A DNA stretch of 64,000 nt, taken from contig NZ_AP026671.1 of the NCBI RefSeq assembly GCF_027946175.1, positions 62,001 to 126,000 on the forward strand, written 5' to 3'. This DNA comes from Nitratiruptor tergarcus DSM 16512. GTDB lineage: Bacteria > Campylobacterota > Campylobacteria > Campylobacterales > Nitratiruptoraceae. Numbering within the stretch: the first letter of the stretch is position 1; every line of letters starts with the position of its first letter. Below the pieces are notes generated by a model, which searched no databases, was not told the origin of the DNA, and saw only the letters and a program-made list of their open reading frames with translations. The position numbers were made by a program, and so were the translations under genes. Positions 45,750 to 54,818 of this stretch are shown here, one piece after another.

Positions 45750-47791
45750 ACTCTCTCCACAAAACTTGAGAGGATATCTCTTTGCTGACCTCCAAAGTTA
45801 ATAGTGAGCTTAAATTCCTTGCCTGCTTTAGATACACCAATAACTCTACCAATACCAAAGATTTTATGTTTGACAAGATCACCTTTTTTAAACGCAGCCT
45901 TTTTTTCTATTTTGATACTGCTTTGCAAAAGTCCAGCTTCTCCTAAGAAGCGGCTCTTTTCAAGATGGGTTCTGCGTCCTTTATAAAAGCGTGATTTTAC
46001 GTAACTTAGTGTTAGTTCTTTCTTGGCTCTTGTAATAGCTACATAGCCAAGACGCCTCTCCTCTTCAATATCGCACCCATCGCCTGTAAGTGGAAAGAAA
46101 CCCTCTTCAAGACCAATAACAAAGAGATGCTCAAATTCAAGCCCTTTACTTGCATGGACACTCATTATAGCAACTCCCTCTCCACCTATCTGATCTTGAT
46201 CACTTTGCAAAGAGAGCTCATTAATAAAATCATCGAGGGAGTTTTCTGGATTTTGCTTAATATAGTCTCGAAACATTCCATAAAACTCATCAATATTAGC
46301 AATGCGTTCAAATCCATCTGGGAGTGATGCATAATATTTTTTGAGTTCAACTGTTTTTTCAAACTCATCGATAAAATTATAGAGAGAATCTTGTGCTACA
46401 TTTTGGAGATATTTGAGATTTTCTATGAATTGAAGGAGGGCTTTTGCGTTTTTTTTGCCAACAACTCCAAGGAGCTCACTCTCTTCAATCTCCCATAAAA
46501 ACTTAAGTACCGATATATCTTTATCTTTAGCAGCTTTTTCAAGTTTTTCATATGTGGCTTTGCCAATGCCGCGTTTTGGCTTATTGATGATACGCTTGAG
46601 AGAAAAATCGTCATTTTGATTAGCAATAACACGAAGATAACTGAGAATGTCTTTGACTTCAGCACGCTCATAAAAGCGAATGGCTCCTACAAGTTTAAAG
46701 TTAATACCTAGACGATTGAAAGCCTCTTCAATGGAGCGTGATAGAGCATTGATGCGAAAAAGTACAGCAATTTCACTAGGGCGCACACCTTGTGAAATGA
46801 GCTGAATGATTTTTTCGCCAATTTTGTGAGCCTCTTCTTGCTCATCAGAGTTTTCAAGAACAACTATTGGCTCTCCCTCAGTTTTTGTTGCTTCAAGTTT
46901 TTTGCCAAGACGTGTACGGTTGTGTGCGATGAGGTTATTGGCAGCTTCAAGGATCTTTTTGGTTGAGCGATAGTTTTTTTCGAGTTTAACGATTTTGACA
47001 TTCTCATAAGTATTTGGAAACTCCAAAATATTTTTTACATTGGCTCCGCGCCAGCCATATATACTTTGATCATCGTCACCAACAACGCAGATATTGCTAT
47101 GTGTGGAGCAAAGCTGCTTGATAAGGAGATTTTGTAGTTCATTGGTATCTTGAAACTCATCTATCATTATGTAGTTATATTTTTTACTTGTCTCCTCTCG
47201 CAAATCTTCGTTTGTGTCAAGTATTTTATAAGTAAGTGCTAAGAGATCGTCAAAATCAACAAGATTATTTTCCAAAAGATACTCTTCATATTGTTGATAG
47301 AGGTTTGCGATTTTTTTAAAGTTAGGGAGCCTTGCGCTTGCAATAGCCTCAGATGGCGATATGAGTGAATTTTTATATTTAGATATTTCACTTGCTATTA
47401 AAGCAAGAGGCAGATCTGGTTTAAAGGATTTGAGTATACGCTTTTTATCATCTGTATCGATGATGACAAAGTTGCTATCACGCCCCAAACGGCTGATATG
47501 AAATTTTAAAAAGAGAAGGCCAAATTTATGAAAAGTACAAAGGAGCGGGGGATAGATCGCATTATCGATAAGAGCAAGAGCCCGCTCACGCATCTCTTTG
47601 GCTGCTTTGTTTGTAAATGTAAGTGTGAGAATTGAGGCAGGATCTATACCTATGCTAATGAGATAAGCTAGTCTAGTAGTAATAGTTTTTGTCTTTCCAC
47701 TACCGGCTCCTGCTAGTATTAAAATAGGTCCATCAATGGTTGTAGCAGCATCTCGCTGCTCTTCATTAAGCTCTTGTAATATCTTCTTCAT
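45746..47791 (-). CDS. uvrD: UvrD/PcrA/Rep-type DNA helicase
   Basis: A 681-residue superfamily 1A 3'-5' helicase in repair and replication. Motif Ia/I is GAGSGKTKTITTRLA (about 29-43), motif II DEFQDTN, motif III GDDDQSIYGWRGA, motif V GVAIMSVHASKGLEF and motif VI VAITRAKKEL. A C-terminal Tudor-like RNA polymerase-interacting module (KKGDLVKHKIFGIGRVIGV) favours UvrD/PcrA over Rep. It heads the uvrD-truB-ispE-smpB run, with a TATAAT on the minus strand at 47826-47821. Confidence 0.95.
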   Translation of the reverse strand: MKKILQELNEEQRDAATTIDGPILILAGAGSGKTKTITTRLAYLISIGIDPASILTLTFTNKAAKEMRERALALIDNAIYPPLLCTFHKFGLLFLKFHISRLGRDSNFVIIDTDDKKRILKSFKPDLPLALIASEISKYKNSLISPSEAIASARLPNFKKIANLYQQYEEYLLENNLVDFDDLLALTYKILDTNEDLREETSKKYNYIMIDEFQDTNELQNLLIKQLCSTHSNICVVGDDDQSIYGWRGANVKNILEFPNTYENVKIVKLEKNYRSTKKILEAANNLIAHNRTRLGKKLEATKTEGEPIVVLENSDEQEEAHKIGEKIIQLISQGVRPSEIAVLFRINALSRSIEEAFNRLGINFKLVGAIRFYERAEVKDILSYLRVIANQNDDFSLKRIINKPKRGIGKATYEKLEKAAKDKDISVLKFLWEIEESELLGVVGKKNAKALLQFIENLKYLQNVAQDSLYNFIDEFEKTVELKKYYASLPDGFERIANIDEFYGMFRDYIKQNPENSLDDFINELSLQSDQDQIGGEGVAIMSVHASKGLEFEHLFVIGLEEGFFPLTGDGCDIEEERRLGYVAITRAKKELTLSYVKSRFYKGRRTHLEKSRFLGEAGLLQSSIKIEKKAAFKKGDLVKHKIFGIGRVIGVSKAGKEFKLTINFGGQQRDILSSFVERV

Positions 47792-47820
47792 CTATAATCT
47801 TTCTTTATATTTACTTATAT

Positions 47821-47826
47821 ATTATA
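47821..47826 (-). promoter_or_regulatory. Probable -10 box for the uvrD-smpB run
   Basis: Minus-strand TATAAT at 47826-47821 (TGCTATAAT) lies 30 bases before the uvrD ATG. It is the extended -10 form, like the one upstream of the porin. Confidence 0.55.
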
Positions 47827-47879
47827 GCAAAAACTCCTTTGAACCTTCTTTTAAAGATTTATAGGTAAAGATTATAACT

Positions 47880-47907
47880 TTGAAATTCTATAAAACTTTG
47901 TTATAAT
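47880..47907 (+). promoter_or_regulatory. Probable LysR gene promoter
   Basis: TTGAAA (47880-47885) and TATAAT (47902-47907) are separated by 16 bases, and the ATG follows at 47950. This is one of the few places in the window with both boxes recognisable. Confidence 0.55.
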
Positions 47908-47949
47908 TTTTATAAATGAATAACTAACATTAATAAAAAAGGCTTGCAG

Positions 47950-48849
47950 ATGATCAAAGACTTTACCAAATTAGAGACATTTTTGGTAGTGATCAAAGAA
48001 AAAAGCTTCTCAAAAGCCAGTGCAAAATTAGGAATCTCTCAACCAGCAGTAACGCAACAGATTAAATATTTGGAAGAGCAACTTGATGCAAAGCTTATAG
48101 AGCGTAAAAAGAATGGTGTAAAACTTACAAAAGAGGGGGAAGAGGTTTATAAGATTGCACAAAAAATTGCAAAATGTATTCAAAATGCCGAGCAAGATCT
48201 TCTCAAGGTAATCAATAAACAGATTACATTTATTATTGGGTCCTCTTTTACTATCGGTAATTACATCCTTCCACAGATTATTAATGAAATTAAAAAGATT
48301 GTAGAAAATGATATTCTTATAAAGGTAGATGTAAGTGAGAATATCGTAGATAATGTTTTAGGAAAAAAATTTGATCTCGGACTCATAGAATCTCCGATTT
48401 TCAAAGAGGGACTCATCTATAGAGAGTGGATGGAAGATGAGTTGGTACTTTTTAGTAATACAAAGCTTCCTCGTTACGTACGAACAGAAGATCTCTATAA
48501 ATTCAACTGGATTTGTCGTGAAGAGGGGAGCCATACAAGAAAATTGGTGGCAGAGACTTTTGAAAAACTAGGTGTAAGTTGTAAGAAGTTTAATGTAATT
48601 GGTGAAGTGAGCTCTTCAACTGCAGTTGTCAACTCTATCTTACGAAGCCCTGTGAACAAAGAGCATCCTACAGTCTCTATAATCTCTCGCTATGCTATTG
48701 AGGATGAGCTTCAAAGTGGCAGACTCTTTGAGGCAAAAATAAAAGGGGAAAAGATAAAGAGAAAATTCTATATCACATACCTCAAAGAGCGTAGAAACGA
48801 TCCGTTTTTGATGAAGATTGTAGATCTTCTTTTAAAATTTAAAAAGTAA
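47950..48849 (+). CDS. LysR-family transcriptional regulator
   Basis: A 299-residue regulator. The winged helix-turn-helix occupies about residues 5-65 (FSKASAKLGISQPAVTQQI), followed by the periplasmic-binding-like sensor domain (about 90-295). I chose ATG 47950 with AAAGG seven bases upstream. A TTG two codons earlier is less likely. LysR proteins usually control a divergent gene; here the divergent neighbour is uvrD, which is an unlikely target, and cysteine synthase lies 1 kb downstream. The inducer is unknown. Confidence 0.9.
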   Translation: MIKDFTKLETFLVVIKEKSFSKASAKLGISQPAVTQQIKYLEEQLDAKLIERKKNGVKLTKEGEEVYKIAQKIAKCIQNAEQDLLKVINKQITFIIGSSFTIGNYILPQIINEIKKIVENDILIKVDVSENIVDNVLGKKFDLGLIESPIFKEGLIYREWMEDELVLFSNTKLPRYVRTEDLYKFNWICREEGSHTRKLVAETFEKLGVSCKKFNVIGEVSSSTAVVNSILRSPVNKEHPTVSIISRYAIEDELQSGRLFEAKIKGEKIKRKFYITYLKERRNDPFLMKIVDLLLKFKK

Positions 48850-49290
48850 CTACTCCTCTTTTTTGAGAAATTTTCTATTTTCTGGATTAGAGAGCAGTGC
48901 TTCCATGGAGTTTTTTGGCTGCTGCTTTTTAGCCAAAGATGCGGTGAGATTGACAAAAATCGGTGTTTCATCCACTATTATTTGTAAAACTGCTTCAATT
49001 GGAACAGTAACCACAGATCCAAAATTCTCTGCTCCAAATCCAGCTTCAAAAACCAGTTTTCCCTCTTCGAGTCTTGCGCTCTCATAGGTATAATTCATAA
49101 GCAAAAAGAGAGTAAATTCTGGCAGTTGCTCGTAGATATTTTTTGGAAGCGCAGGTTCAAATGTGACACTAGAAATCTCTACTAAAACTCCAAATTCTTG
49201 GTTTTTTTCAAAGAGGTATGTAATGATATCAATGGCATGGTTTTTGAGGATAACGGCAAACTCCTCATCTTGCAAAATATCATAAAGCAT
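48850..49290 (-). CDS. SspB-like protein, candidate ClpX adaptor
   Basis: A 146-residue protein. The central part (about residues 25-115) follows the SspB layout: a helix, then VLVEISSVTFEP with LPEFTLFLL, then LEEGKLVFEAGFGAENF, then the strand VVTVPIEAVLQIIV that resembles the SspB segment before AIYARE. A flexible Lys-rich C-terminal tail (about 120-146) would be the place of a ClpX-docking peptide. SspB delivers ssrA-tagged proteins to ClpXP. The similarity is at the level of pattern and is not proven; the alternative is an unrelated conserved protein. It is convergent with the LysR gene, their stops being directly adjacent. Confidence 0.5.
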   Translation of the reverse strand: MLYDILQDEEFAVILKNHAIDIITYLFEKNQEFGVLVEISSVTFEPALPKNIYEQLPEFTLFLLMNYTYESARLEEGKLVFEAGFGAENFGSVVTVPIEAVLQIIVDETPIFVNLTASLAKKQQPKNSMEALLSNPENRKFLKKEE

Positions 49291-49292
49291 AA

Positions 49293-49874
49293 TTATTCCT
49301 TTATGGAGAAGTTTTCTATAATTGTAAAATCTATCATAGCATTCATGATGGCCATTGTAGCAAATTTTTTTATATCTTTTACCTCTATATCTGCTGCTTT
49401 GAGTCTTTTTTTCTCAAGGAGTCTTGCACGTGTTGTACCTGGCAGCAGAGGTGTTTTGGGAGTAAGCCACTCATTTTTATAGAAAAATGCAATGTTGGCT
49501 ATGGATGTATCGGTTAAAAGCCCATCTTTGACTATGATAACATCATCTGCTTCTTGGCGTAAAGTAAAGAGTCTCTCTATTTCACTTCGATCAAGATATT
49601 TAAAGCTATAATCGATAGGAGAGTGAATGAGTTTGAAGGTGTGAGGAATTCTTGGGGTATAAGGGTAGTATGCGATACCACGAATTTTAGTATCGTAAAT
49701 GATTTTGCACCTATAGAGTCCAATTTGTGGAGGCTTAATAAAATTTGCAAGGTCTCTTTTTTCTTCTATACCAAAGATCTTTTTTTGTGTTTGCCAAAAT
49801 CGCCGATTGTGAAAGGCGAGATGTTGCGCTTGGCCATTGATTATTTTAATTGTTTCAAAAAACTGCATTTTCAT
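49293..49874 (-). CDS. Class IV aminotransferase-like protein (PabC-like)
   Basis: A 193-residue protein of the fold-type IV PLP family, like aminodeoxychorismate lyase or branched-chain aminotransferase. ETIKIINGQ and HNRRFWQT at the start, the probable PLP lysine in YSFKYLDRSEI (about residue 92) and LLTDTSIANIAFF are visible. It is much shorter than usual (about 270), and the usual glutamate in the TExS motif is replaced by aspartate. It overlaps the cysteine synthase gene by four bases. A folate role is plausible; activity is uncertain. Confidence 0.72.
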   Translation of the reverse strand: MKMQFFETIKIINGQAQHLAFHNRRFWQTQKKIFGIEEKRDLANFIKPPQIGLYRCKIIYDTKIRGIAYYPYTPRIPHTFKLIHSPIDYSFKYLDRSEIERLFTLRQEADDVIIVKDGLLTDTSIANIAFFYKNEWLTPKTPLLPGTTRARLLEKKRLKAADIEVKDIKKFATMAIMNAMIDFTIIENFSIKE

Positions 49875-50746
49875 CGAAAGAGATCGGTAGAGAGGTAGCG
49901 CTCAGCAGTATCACACAAAACTGTGACAATTTTCTTTTCTGGATACTCTCTTGCTAATTTTCTTGCAGCTGCTACGTTTGCTCCACTGCTGATTCCTACC
50001 ATTACTCCTTTAGTTTTTGCCAGTTCTTTGCTCGTTGCAATAGCTTCATCATCTTCAATTGTTACAATGCGTGTAAAGAGTGAGACATCTACAACTTTTG
50101 GAATGAACCCTGCTCCAATTCCTTGAATTTTATGTGGTCCCGGCGCTCCACCACTAAGCACTGGACTCTTTGCTGGCTCAACTGCTACGATTTGCACACC
50201 CTTTTTTCGCAAAACCTTTCCAACACCAGTAATCGTACCTCCTGTTCCCACACCTGCAACAAATATTGCCACATCTGGGAGATCTTCTAGGATCTCTTGT
50301 GCAGTAGTCTTTTCATGCATGGCTGGATTTGCAGGATTTTCAAACTGATTGAGCATATATGCTCCTTGTGCTACTAGCTCCTTTGCTTTTTCGATAGCTC
50401 CTTGCATCCCTTTTTCAGCCGGCGTTAAAATGAGCTTTGCTCCTAAAAACTCCATCAATTTTCGCCTCTCTATGCTCATAGATTCTGGCATAACGATGAA
50501 AACTTGAAGACCAAGTGCTGCACCCATCATTGCTAAGGCAATACCAGTATTGCCACTGGTTGGCTCAACTATAGGAGTATCTTTATCGATTTTGCCACTA
50601 GCAAGTGCATCTTGGATCATATTTAAAGCGATGCGATCTTTGACACTTCCTCCAGGATTTTTAAATTCGCATTTAGCATAGATATTCTTTTCAATGTGTA
50701 AAAGAGGAGTTTTGCCAATAAGTTGTGTAATATTGCTTGCTATCAT
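49871..50746 (-). CDS. cysK: Cysteine synthase
   Basis: A 291-residue PLP enzyme making cysteine from O-acetylserine and sulfide. The PLP lysine is in NPGGSVKDRIAL (about residues 31-42), TSGNTGIALA binds the substrate carboxylate, and GVGTGGTITG binds phosphate. CysM and OAS-sulfhydrylase types differ little at this level, so CysM is possible. It overlaps lnt by four bases. Confidence 0.92.
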   Translation of the reverse strand: MIASNITQLIGKTPLLHIEKNIYAKCEFKNPGGSVKDRIALNMIQDALASGKIDKDTPIVEPTSGNTGIALAMMGAALGLQVFIVMPESMSIERRKLMEFLGAKLILTPAEKGMQGAIEKAKELVAQGAYMLNQFENPANPAMHEKTTAQEILEDLPDVAIFVAGVGTGGTITGVGKVLRKKGVQIVAVEPAKSPVLSGGAPGPHKIQGIGAGFIPKVVDVSLFTRIVTIEDDEAIATSKELAKTKGVMVGISSGANVAAARKLAREYPEKKIVTVLCDTAERYLSTDLFR

Positions 50747-52023
50747 CGTATGATCTCCGTTTTGGCAATATTTGTGGCATGGTAGACCACTTTTTTGTAG
50801 ATTGTAGCATAATATTTTATTATTAAGTTTTGCAAGAGAGGCTCATACGATGGTACAAACCAGGCATTGTTGCTGATTGCTATGATATAGGGAGTAGATG
50901 TGTGATATATGAGGGGATGAGTAGCTTCATAGCAGATGGCATTTGTAAATGTTACGTCTTTGATGGAATATGTTTGAGGAGTTTTTGCTGCACTATAGTC
51001 ATTTGCCCCATCAAAAAAGAGATTATTCATCCATTTTGCCAGCGGTTTTGGCAATGGGATCTCTTCTCCAAAAGGAACTAAAACCACTTTATCAAGAATT
51101 ATGAAGCGTCCTTTATGAAAAACAAAAGTAGAGTTGAATATTTTTTGCCTTTCAGCATGGAGTGCGCCTGTAACGATTGCAATTTTATGACTTAATTGCA
51201 AGAGTTTGAGCAAAAGCGGAGTATTGTGATCCAAAAAGAGAGGAAAAGCACTCTCTGGGAGTACTACTATATCATATTTTTTTGTAATAGCATTGCGAAT
51301 AGCCTGGAGATTGTCTTCAATAATCTTTTTGCGATAAGCTGCCTTCCACTTTTTATCTTGTGGTACATGGGTAGTTACTAAAGAGATTTTGAGTGGTGCT
51401 AATGGCTGTGGGGTGGAGTGATGAAGAGCTACAATAAGCAAAAAAGCAGCGATGAGAGATGCTAAAGAATGCAAGCTCAAAAGTAGCAGCAGGGCTAAAA
51501 GAATAAGTCCAAAAGAGAGCTTATCCACTCCAAAAGGGGTATGGAGCAGTGCAAGTTCAGGAATATACCAGTTGAAATGAAAGGGGTGAATAAAGCTTGC
51601 CAAAAAGAGAAAAAGAGCATTGATAAGGGGATGGATCTGCCAAGAAAAAGCTCTTTGTAGGAGGGATCCAACTGCTTCAGCAATTTTGAAAATTATCCCA
51701 TAGACTAACCCAATAGCTATAATAACTAGTGGAATCATCCAGGTAAGATTATAGTAACGAAAACTCAGAGCTATCCACCAAAACCATATTACTCCAATAA
51801 AAAATCCTATCCAAAAGAGTCTCTTGCTTGTGATAATGAGATAAAAACCTCCAAGTGCCAAAACTGCCTGGAGATAGGGGTTGTGCCAAGAGAGTACCTC
51901 GAAGAGCAAAAAAGAGCTGGCAATTAGTGCTATGAAAAAGGATTTTATTAATAAAGTAATGCTAAAATATCTTCCAAATTTTTTGAATAAAGGATAATTA
52001 ATGCAAGGACAAGGTGCAAGCAT
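50743..52023 (-). CDS. lnt: Apolipoprotein N-acyltransferase
   Basis: A roughly 426-residue inner-membrane enzyme that adds the third acyl chain to lipoproteins. About six N-terminal helices (about 20-190) precede a nitrilase domain with the catalytic Glu in VLPESAFPL, a lysine in LDKVVLVPFGE and the cysteine in NAICYEATHPL. I chose ATG 52023, preceded by GGGAGGAG, although this overlaps the divergent yajC head to head by 23 bases. ATG 52047 is possible but longer; a shorter start would need a rare codon. The protein is smaller than E. coli Lnt (512), as usual in the phylum. Confidence 0.9.
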   Translation of the reverse strand: MLAPCPCINYPLFKKFGRYFSITLLIKSFFIALIASSFLLFEVLSWHNPYLQAVLALGGFYLIITSKRLFWIGFFIGVIWFWWIALSFRYYNLTWMIPLVIIAIGLVYGIIFKIAEAVGSLLQRAFSWQIHPLINALFLFLASFIHPFHFNWYIPELALLHTPFGVDKLSFGLILLALLLLLSLHSLASLIAAFLLIVALHHSTPQPLAPLKISLVTTHVPQDKKWKAAYRKKIIEDNLQAIRNAITKKYDIVVLPESAFPLFLDHNTPLLLKLLQLSHKIAIVTGALHAERQKIFNSTFVFHKGRFIILDKVVLVPFGEEIPLPKPLAKWMNNLFFDGANDYSAAKTPQTYSIKDVTFTNAICYEATHPLIYHTSTPYIIAISNNAWFVPSYEPLLQNLIIKYYATIYKKVVYHATNIAKTEIIR

Positions 52024-52276
52024 TTTGGGTTCTCTCCTCCCGCTCATTATTATTTTTGCGGTGTTTTATTTTCTTATTATACGACCGCAACAGCAACAAG
52101 CAAAAAAACATAAAGAGATGGTGAACAATCTCAAAAAGGGCGATAAGATTGTGACTACAGGCGGTATTATAGCCGAAGTAGTTAAGAATGATGAAAATTT
52201 CATCAAAGCAAGAATCAGTGATAATACAGAAGTGAAACTGGATAAAAACTATATAGCCAAAAAACTTGAAAGCTAA
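52001..52276 (+). CDS. yajC: Preprotein translocase subunit YajC
   Basis: A 91-residue SecDF-associated protein. One N-terminal helix (about residues 8-26, with LLPLIIIFAVFYFLIIRPQ) is followed by the cytosolic segment KKGDKIVTTGGIIAEV. The ATG follows AAAGGA. It starts the yajC-secD-secF unit and is divergent from lnt. Confidence 0.96.
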   Translation: MQGQGASILGSLLPLIIIFAVFYFLIIRPQQQQAKKHKEMVNNLKKGDKIVTTGGIIAEVVKNDENFIKARISDNTEVKLDKNYIAKKLES

Positions 52277-52279
52277 GCA

Positions 52280-53842
52280 ATGAAATGGATGAATTATAGG
52301 TTTGTACTCTTTCTTATAGCATTCATTGCTGGTGTAGCATTGAGTTTGCCTTCATTTTTACATCTCAAAGAGGGGCCCAAGATTACTTTAGGTCTTGATC
52401 TTCAGGGTGGTTTGCATATGCTTCTTGGTGTTGATACAAAAAAAGCAGTGGAATCAAAAATTAAATCTGTTGCCTCTGCGATTAAGTATTATGCAGAAGA
52501 TAATGATATATTGATTGATGAGTTGCGTGTAACACCAGAAGGAGTTACATTTAAGCTCCTAGATAACGATGATGCTTCAAAAATAGAAAAGTTTTTGCAA
52601 GAGCAAAAGGGGCTTGAGGTAAAAAAAGAGGGATTGACATATACAGTTACTTTTACACCTCAAGAGATTGAGTCAATCAAAGAGTATGCGATTAAGCAAG
52701 CAGTAGATACGATCCGTAATCGTTTAGATCAGTTTGGTTTAGCAGAGCCAACTGTTGCAAAACAGGGTAAAGATAAGATCTTGGTAGAGTTGCCGGGTAT
52801 AAAGACTGCAGAGCAAGAGCAGCGCGTTCGTAAACTCATAGCAAAAGCAGCCCATCTACAACTTATGGCTGTAGATGAGGAAAGACAAGCACGAGTCAAT
52901 CAAATGACACCAGAAGAGGCTGCAGAGTATGGCGATGTGATACTCAAAGATAGACATGGACGCAAATATCTCATTAAAGAGATTCCTATACTTGATGGAA
53001 GCATGATCACAGATGCTCGCGTGGCGTTTGATCAAAATAATCAGCCAGTTATCAACTTTACACTCAACTCACAAGGTGCAAAGATTTTTGGTGATTTTAC
53101 AGCAAAAAATGTGGGCAAGAGACTTGCTGTTGTGCTTGATAATGTGATCTACTCTGCCCCTGTTATTCGTGAGCGTATAGGTGGTGGTAATGGACAAATA
53201 AGCGGTGGATTTACTGTAGAAGAGGCTCACGATGTAGCAATTGCGCTAAGAAGTGGAGCGCTCTTAGCACCAGTCTATATGGAAGAGAAAAGAAGTGTGG
53301 GGCCTAGCCTTGGGGCTGATAGCATTAAAGCAAGCATGATAGCCCTTCTTAGTGGTTTTGTTTTAGTTGTGCTCTTTATGATTGTGTACTATGGAATAGC
53401 AGGAATTATTGCCGATATTGCTTTGATAGCTAACCTCTTTTTAATTATTGGGATCATGGCACTTTTTGGTGCAACACTTACCCTCCCAGGGATGGCAGGA
53501 ATTGTTCTTACAGTTGGTATGGCGGTGGATGCTAACGTAATTATTAATGAGCGTATCCGTGAGCTCTTGCGCCAGGGAGTCTCGATTCGTAAAGCTATTG
53601 AGCAAGGATATAAAAACGCAATGAGTGCGATTTTGGATGCCAACATTACAACGCTTATCGCAGCGATAGTGCTTTATGCTTATGGTACAGGCCCAATTAA
53701 AGGTTTTGCAATTACTATGAGTATCGGTATTTTGGCTTCTATGCTCACAGCAATCGTTGGTACGCACGGTATCTATGAAGCGCTTATAGAAAAGATTGAG
53801 CGCAGTAAAAATCTCAATCTCTGGTTTGGTATAAAGGTCTAA
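52280..53842 (+). CDS. secD: Protein-export membrane protein SecD
   Basis: A 520-residue RND-type accessory of Sec translocation that uses the proton motive force. One N-terminal helix precedes the periplasmic domain (about 30-320), which contains [11 protein letters not shown] and [11 protein letters not shown]. Five further helices contain [16 protein letters not shown]. It follows yajC by three bases and secF follows it by one. Confidence 0.97.
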   Translation: MKWMNYRFVLFLIAFIAGVALSLPSFLHLKEGPKITLGLDLQGGLHMLLGVDTKKAVESKIKSVASAIKYYAEDNDILIDELRVTPEGVTFKLLDNDDASKIEKFLQEQKGLEVKKEGLTYTVTFTPQEIESIKEYAIKQAVDTIRNRLDQFGLAEPTVAKQGKDKILVELPGIKTAEQEQRVRKLIAKAAHLQLMAVDEERQARVNQMTPEEAAEYGDVILKDRHGRKYLIKEIPILDGSMITDARVAFDQNNQPVINFTLNSQGAKIFGDFTAKNVGKRLAVVLDNVIYSAPVIRERIGGGNGQISGGFTVEEAHDVAIALRSGALLAPVYMEEKRSVGPSLGADSIKASMIALLSGFVLVVLFMIVYYGIAGIIADIALIANLFLIIGIMALFGATLTLPGMAGIVLTVGMAVDANVIINERIRELLRQGVSIRKAIEQGYKNAMSAILDANITTLIAAIVLYAYGTGPIKGFAITMSIGILASMLTAIVGTHGIYEALIEKIERSKNLNLWFGIKV

Positions 53843-53843
53843 T

Positions 53844-54818
53844 ATGGAGTTTTTTAAAACAGATAAAATTTACGATTTTATGGGCAAAGCCAAAATTTTT
53901 ATGGTTATTTCTGCTGTTTTAGTGGTTGGTTCATGGGCACTTTTATTTATCAAGGGACTCAATTTTGGTATCGACTTTGCTGGTGGGACTATTGTGCAGG
54001 TGCGCTATGACAAACCAGTTGATATTGCTACAATTCGCCAAACTCTCAAAAAGAGCGATATTTTTAAAGATGCAGCAGTCACATATTTTGGCAGCGATAA
54101 TGAAATTATTATTCGTATCAAATCTTCTACCAAAAATCTTAAAAAAGATATTGGTGATGAGGCAAGAAATGCCCTCAAAGGTACTGGAAACTTTGAGATA
54201 CGCCGTGTGGATATGGTGGGGCCAAAAGTTGGTGGAGAGCTCAGAGAAAAAGGGCTCATGGCAACAGTGATTGCAATTTTGGCTATTTTAATCTATGTCT
54301 CTGTTCGCTTTGAGTGGCGTTTCGCACTAGCGAGTGTTTTAGCTCTCGTACATGATGTGAGTATTGCTATGGGAGCAATTAGCCTTTTTAATATTCCTGT
54401 TAATCTCGATATCCTCGCAGCAATCTTAACACTACTTGGATACTCCCTCAATGATACTATTATTGTATTTGATAGGATTCGTGAAGGAATTATTGAGAAT
54501 ACAAAACTCAATGAACTAAATCTAGTTATTAATGATGCTATTACAAAAACCCTTTCGCGTACAGTGCTCACTTCACTGACAACATTTTTTGTTGTACTTA
54601 CACTCTATCTCTTTGGAGGAGAGATTATTCGTGGATTTAGTTTTACGCTCCTTGTAGGTATTATTGTGGGAACATACAGCTCAATTTTTATTGCTTCTCC
54701 ACTTTTAAGTCTTTTAGGATTTGATCTTGCAGGATATCGCAAGAGATTAGCTGAGAAGAAAAAACGCCAGCAAGAAAAAGAGCGCATGCGCGCAATGTAT
54801 GAGCAAGGAATGGTGTAA
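53844..54818 (+). CDS. secF: Protein-export membrane protein SecF
   Basis: A 324-residue partner of Sec[12 protein letters not shown] follows the first helix, and [16 protein letters not shown] is the helix-4 signature. The tail is strongly basic. It overlaps the leuS ATG by one base. Order and spacing match yajC-secD-secF in other Campylobacterota. Confidence 0.97.
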   Translation: MEFFKTDKIYDFMGKAKIFMVISAVLVVGSWALLFIKGLNFGIDFAGGTIVQVRYDKPVDIATIRQTLKKSDIFKDAAVTYFGSDNEIIIRIKSSTKNLKKDIGDEARNALKGTGNFEIRRVDMVGPKVGGELREKGLMATVIAILAILIYVSVRFEWRFALASVLALVHDVSIAMGAISLFNIPVNLDILAAILTLLGYSLNDTIIVFDRIREGIIENTKLNELNLVINDAITKTLSRTVLTSLTTFFVVLTLYLFGGEIIRGFSFTLLVGIIVGTYSSIFIASPLLSLLGFDLAGYRKRLAEKKKRQQEKERMRAMYEQGMV

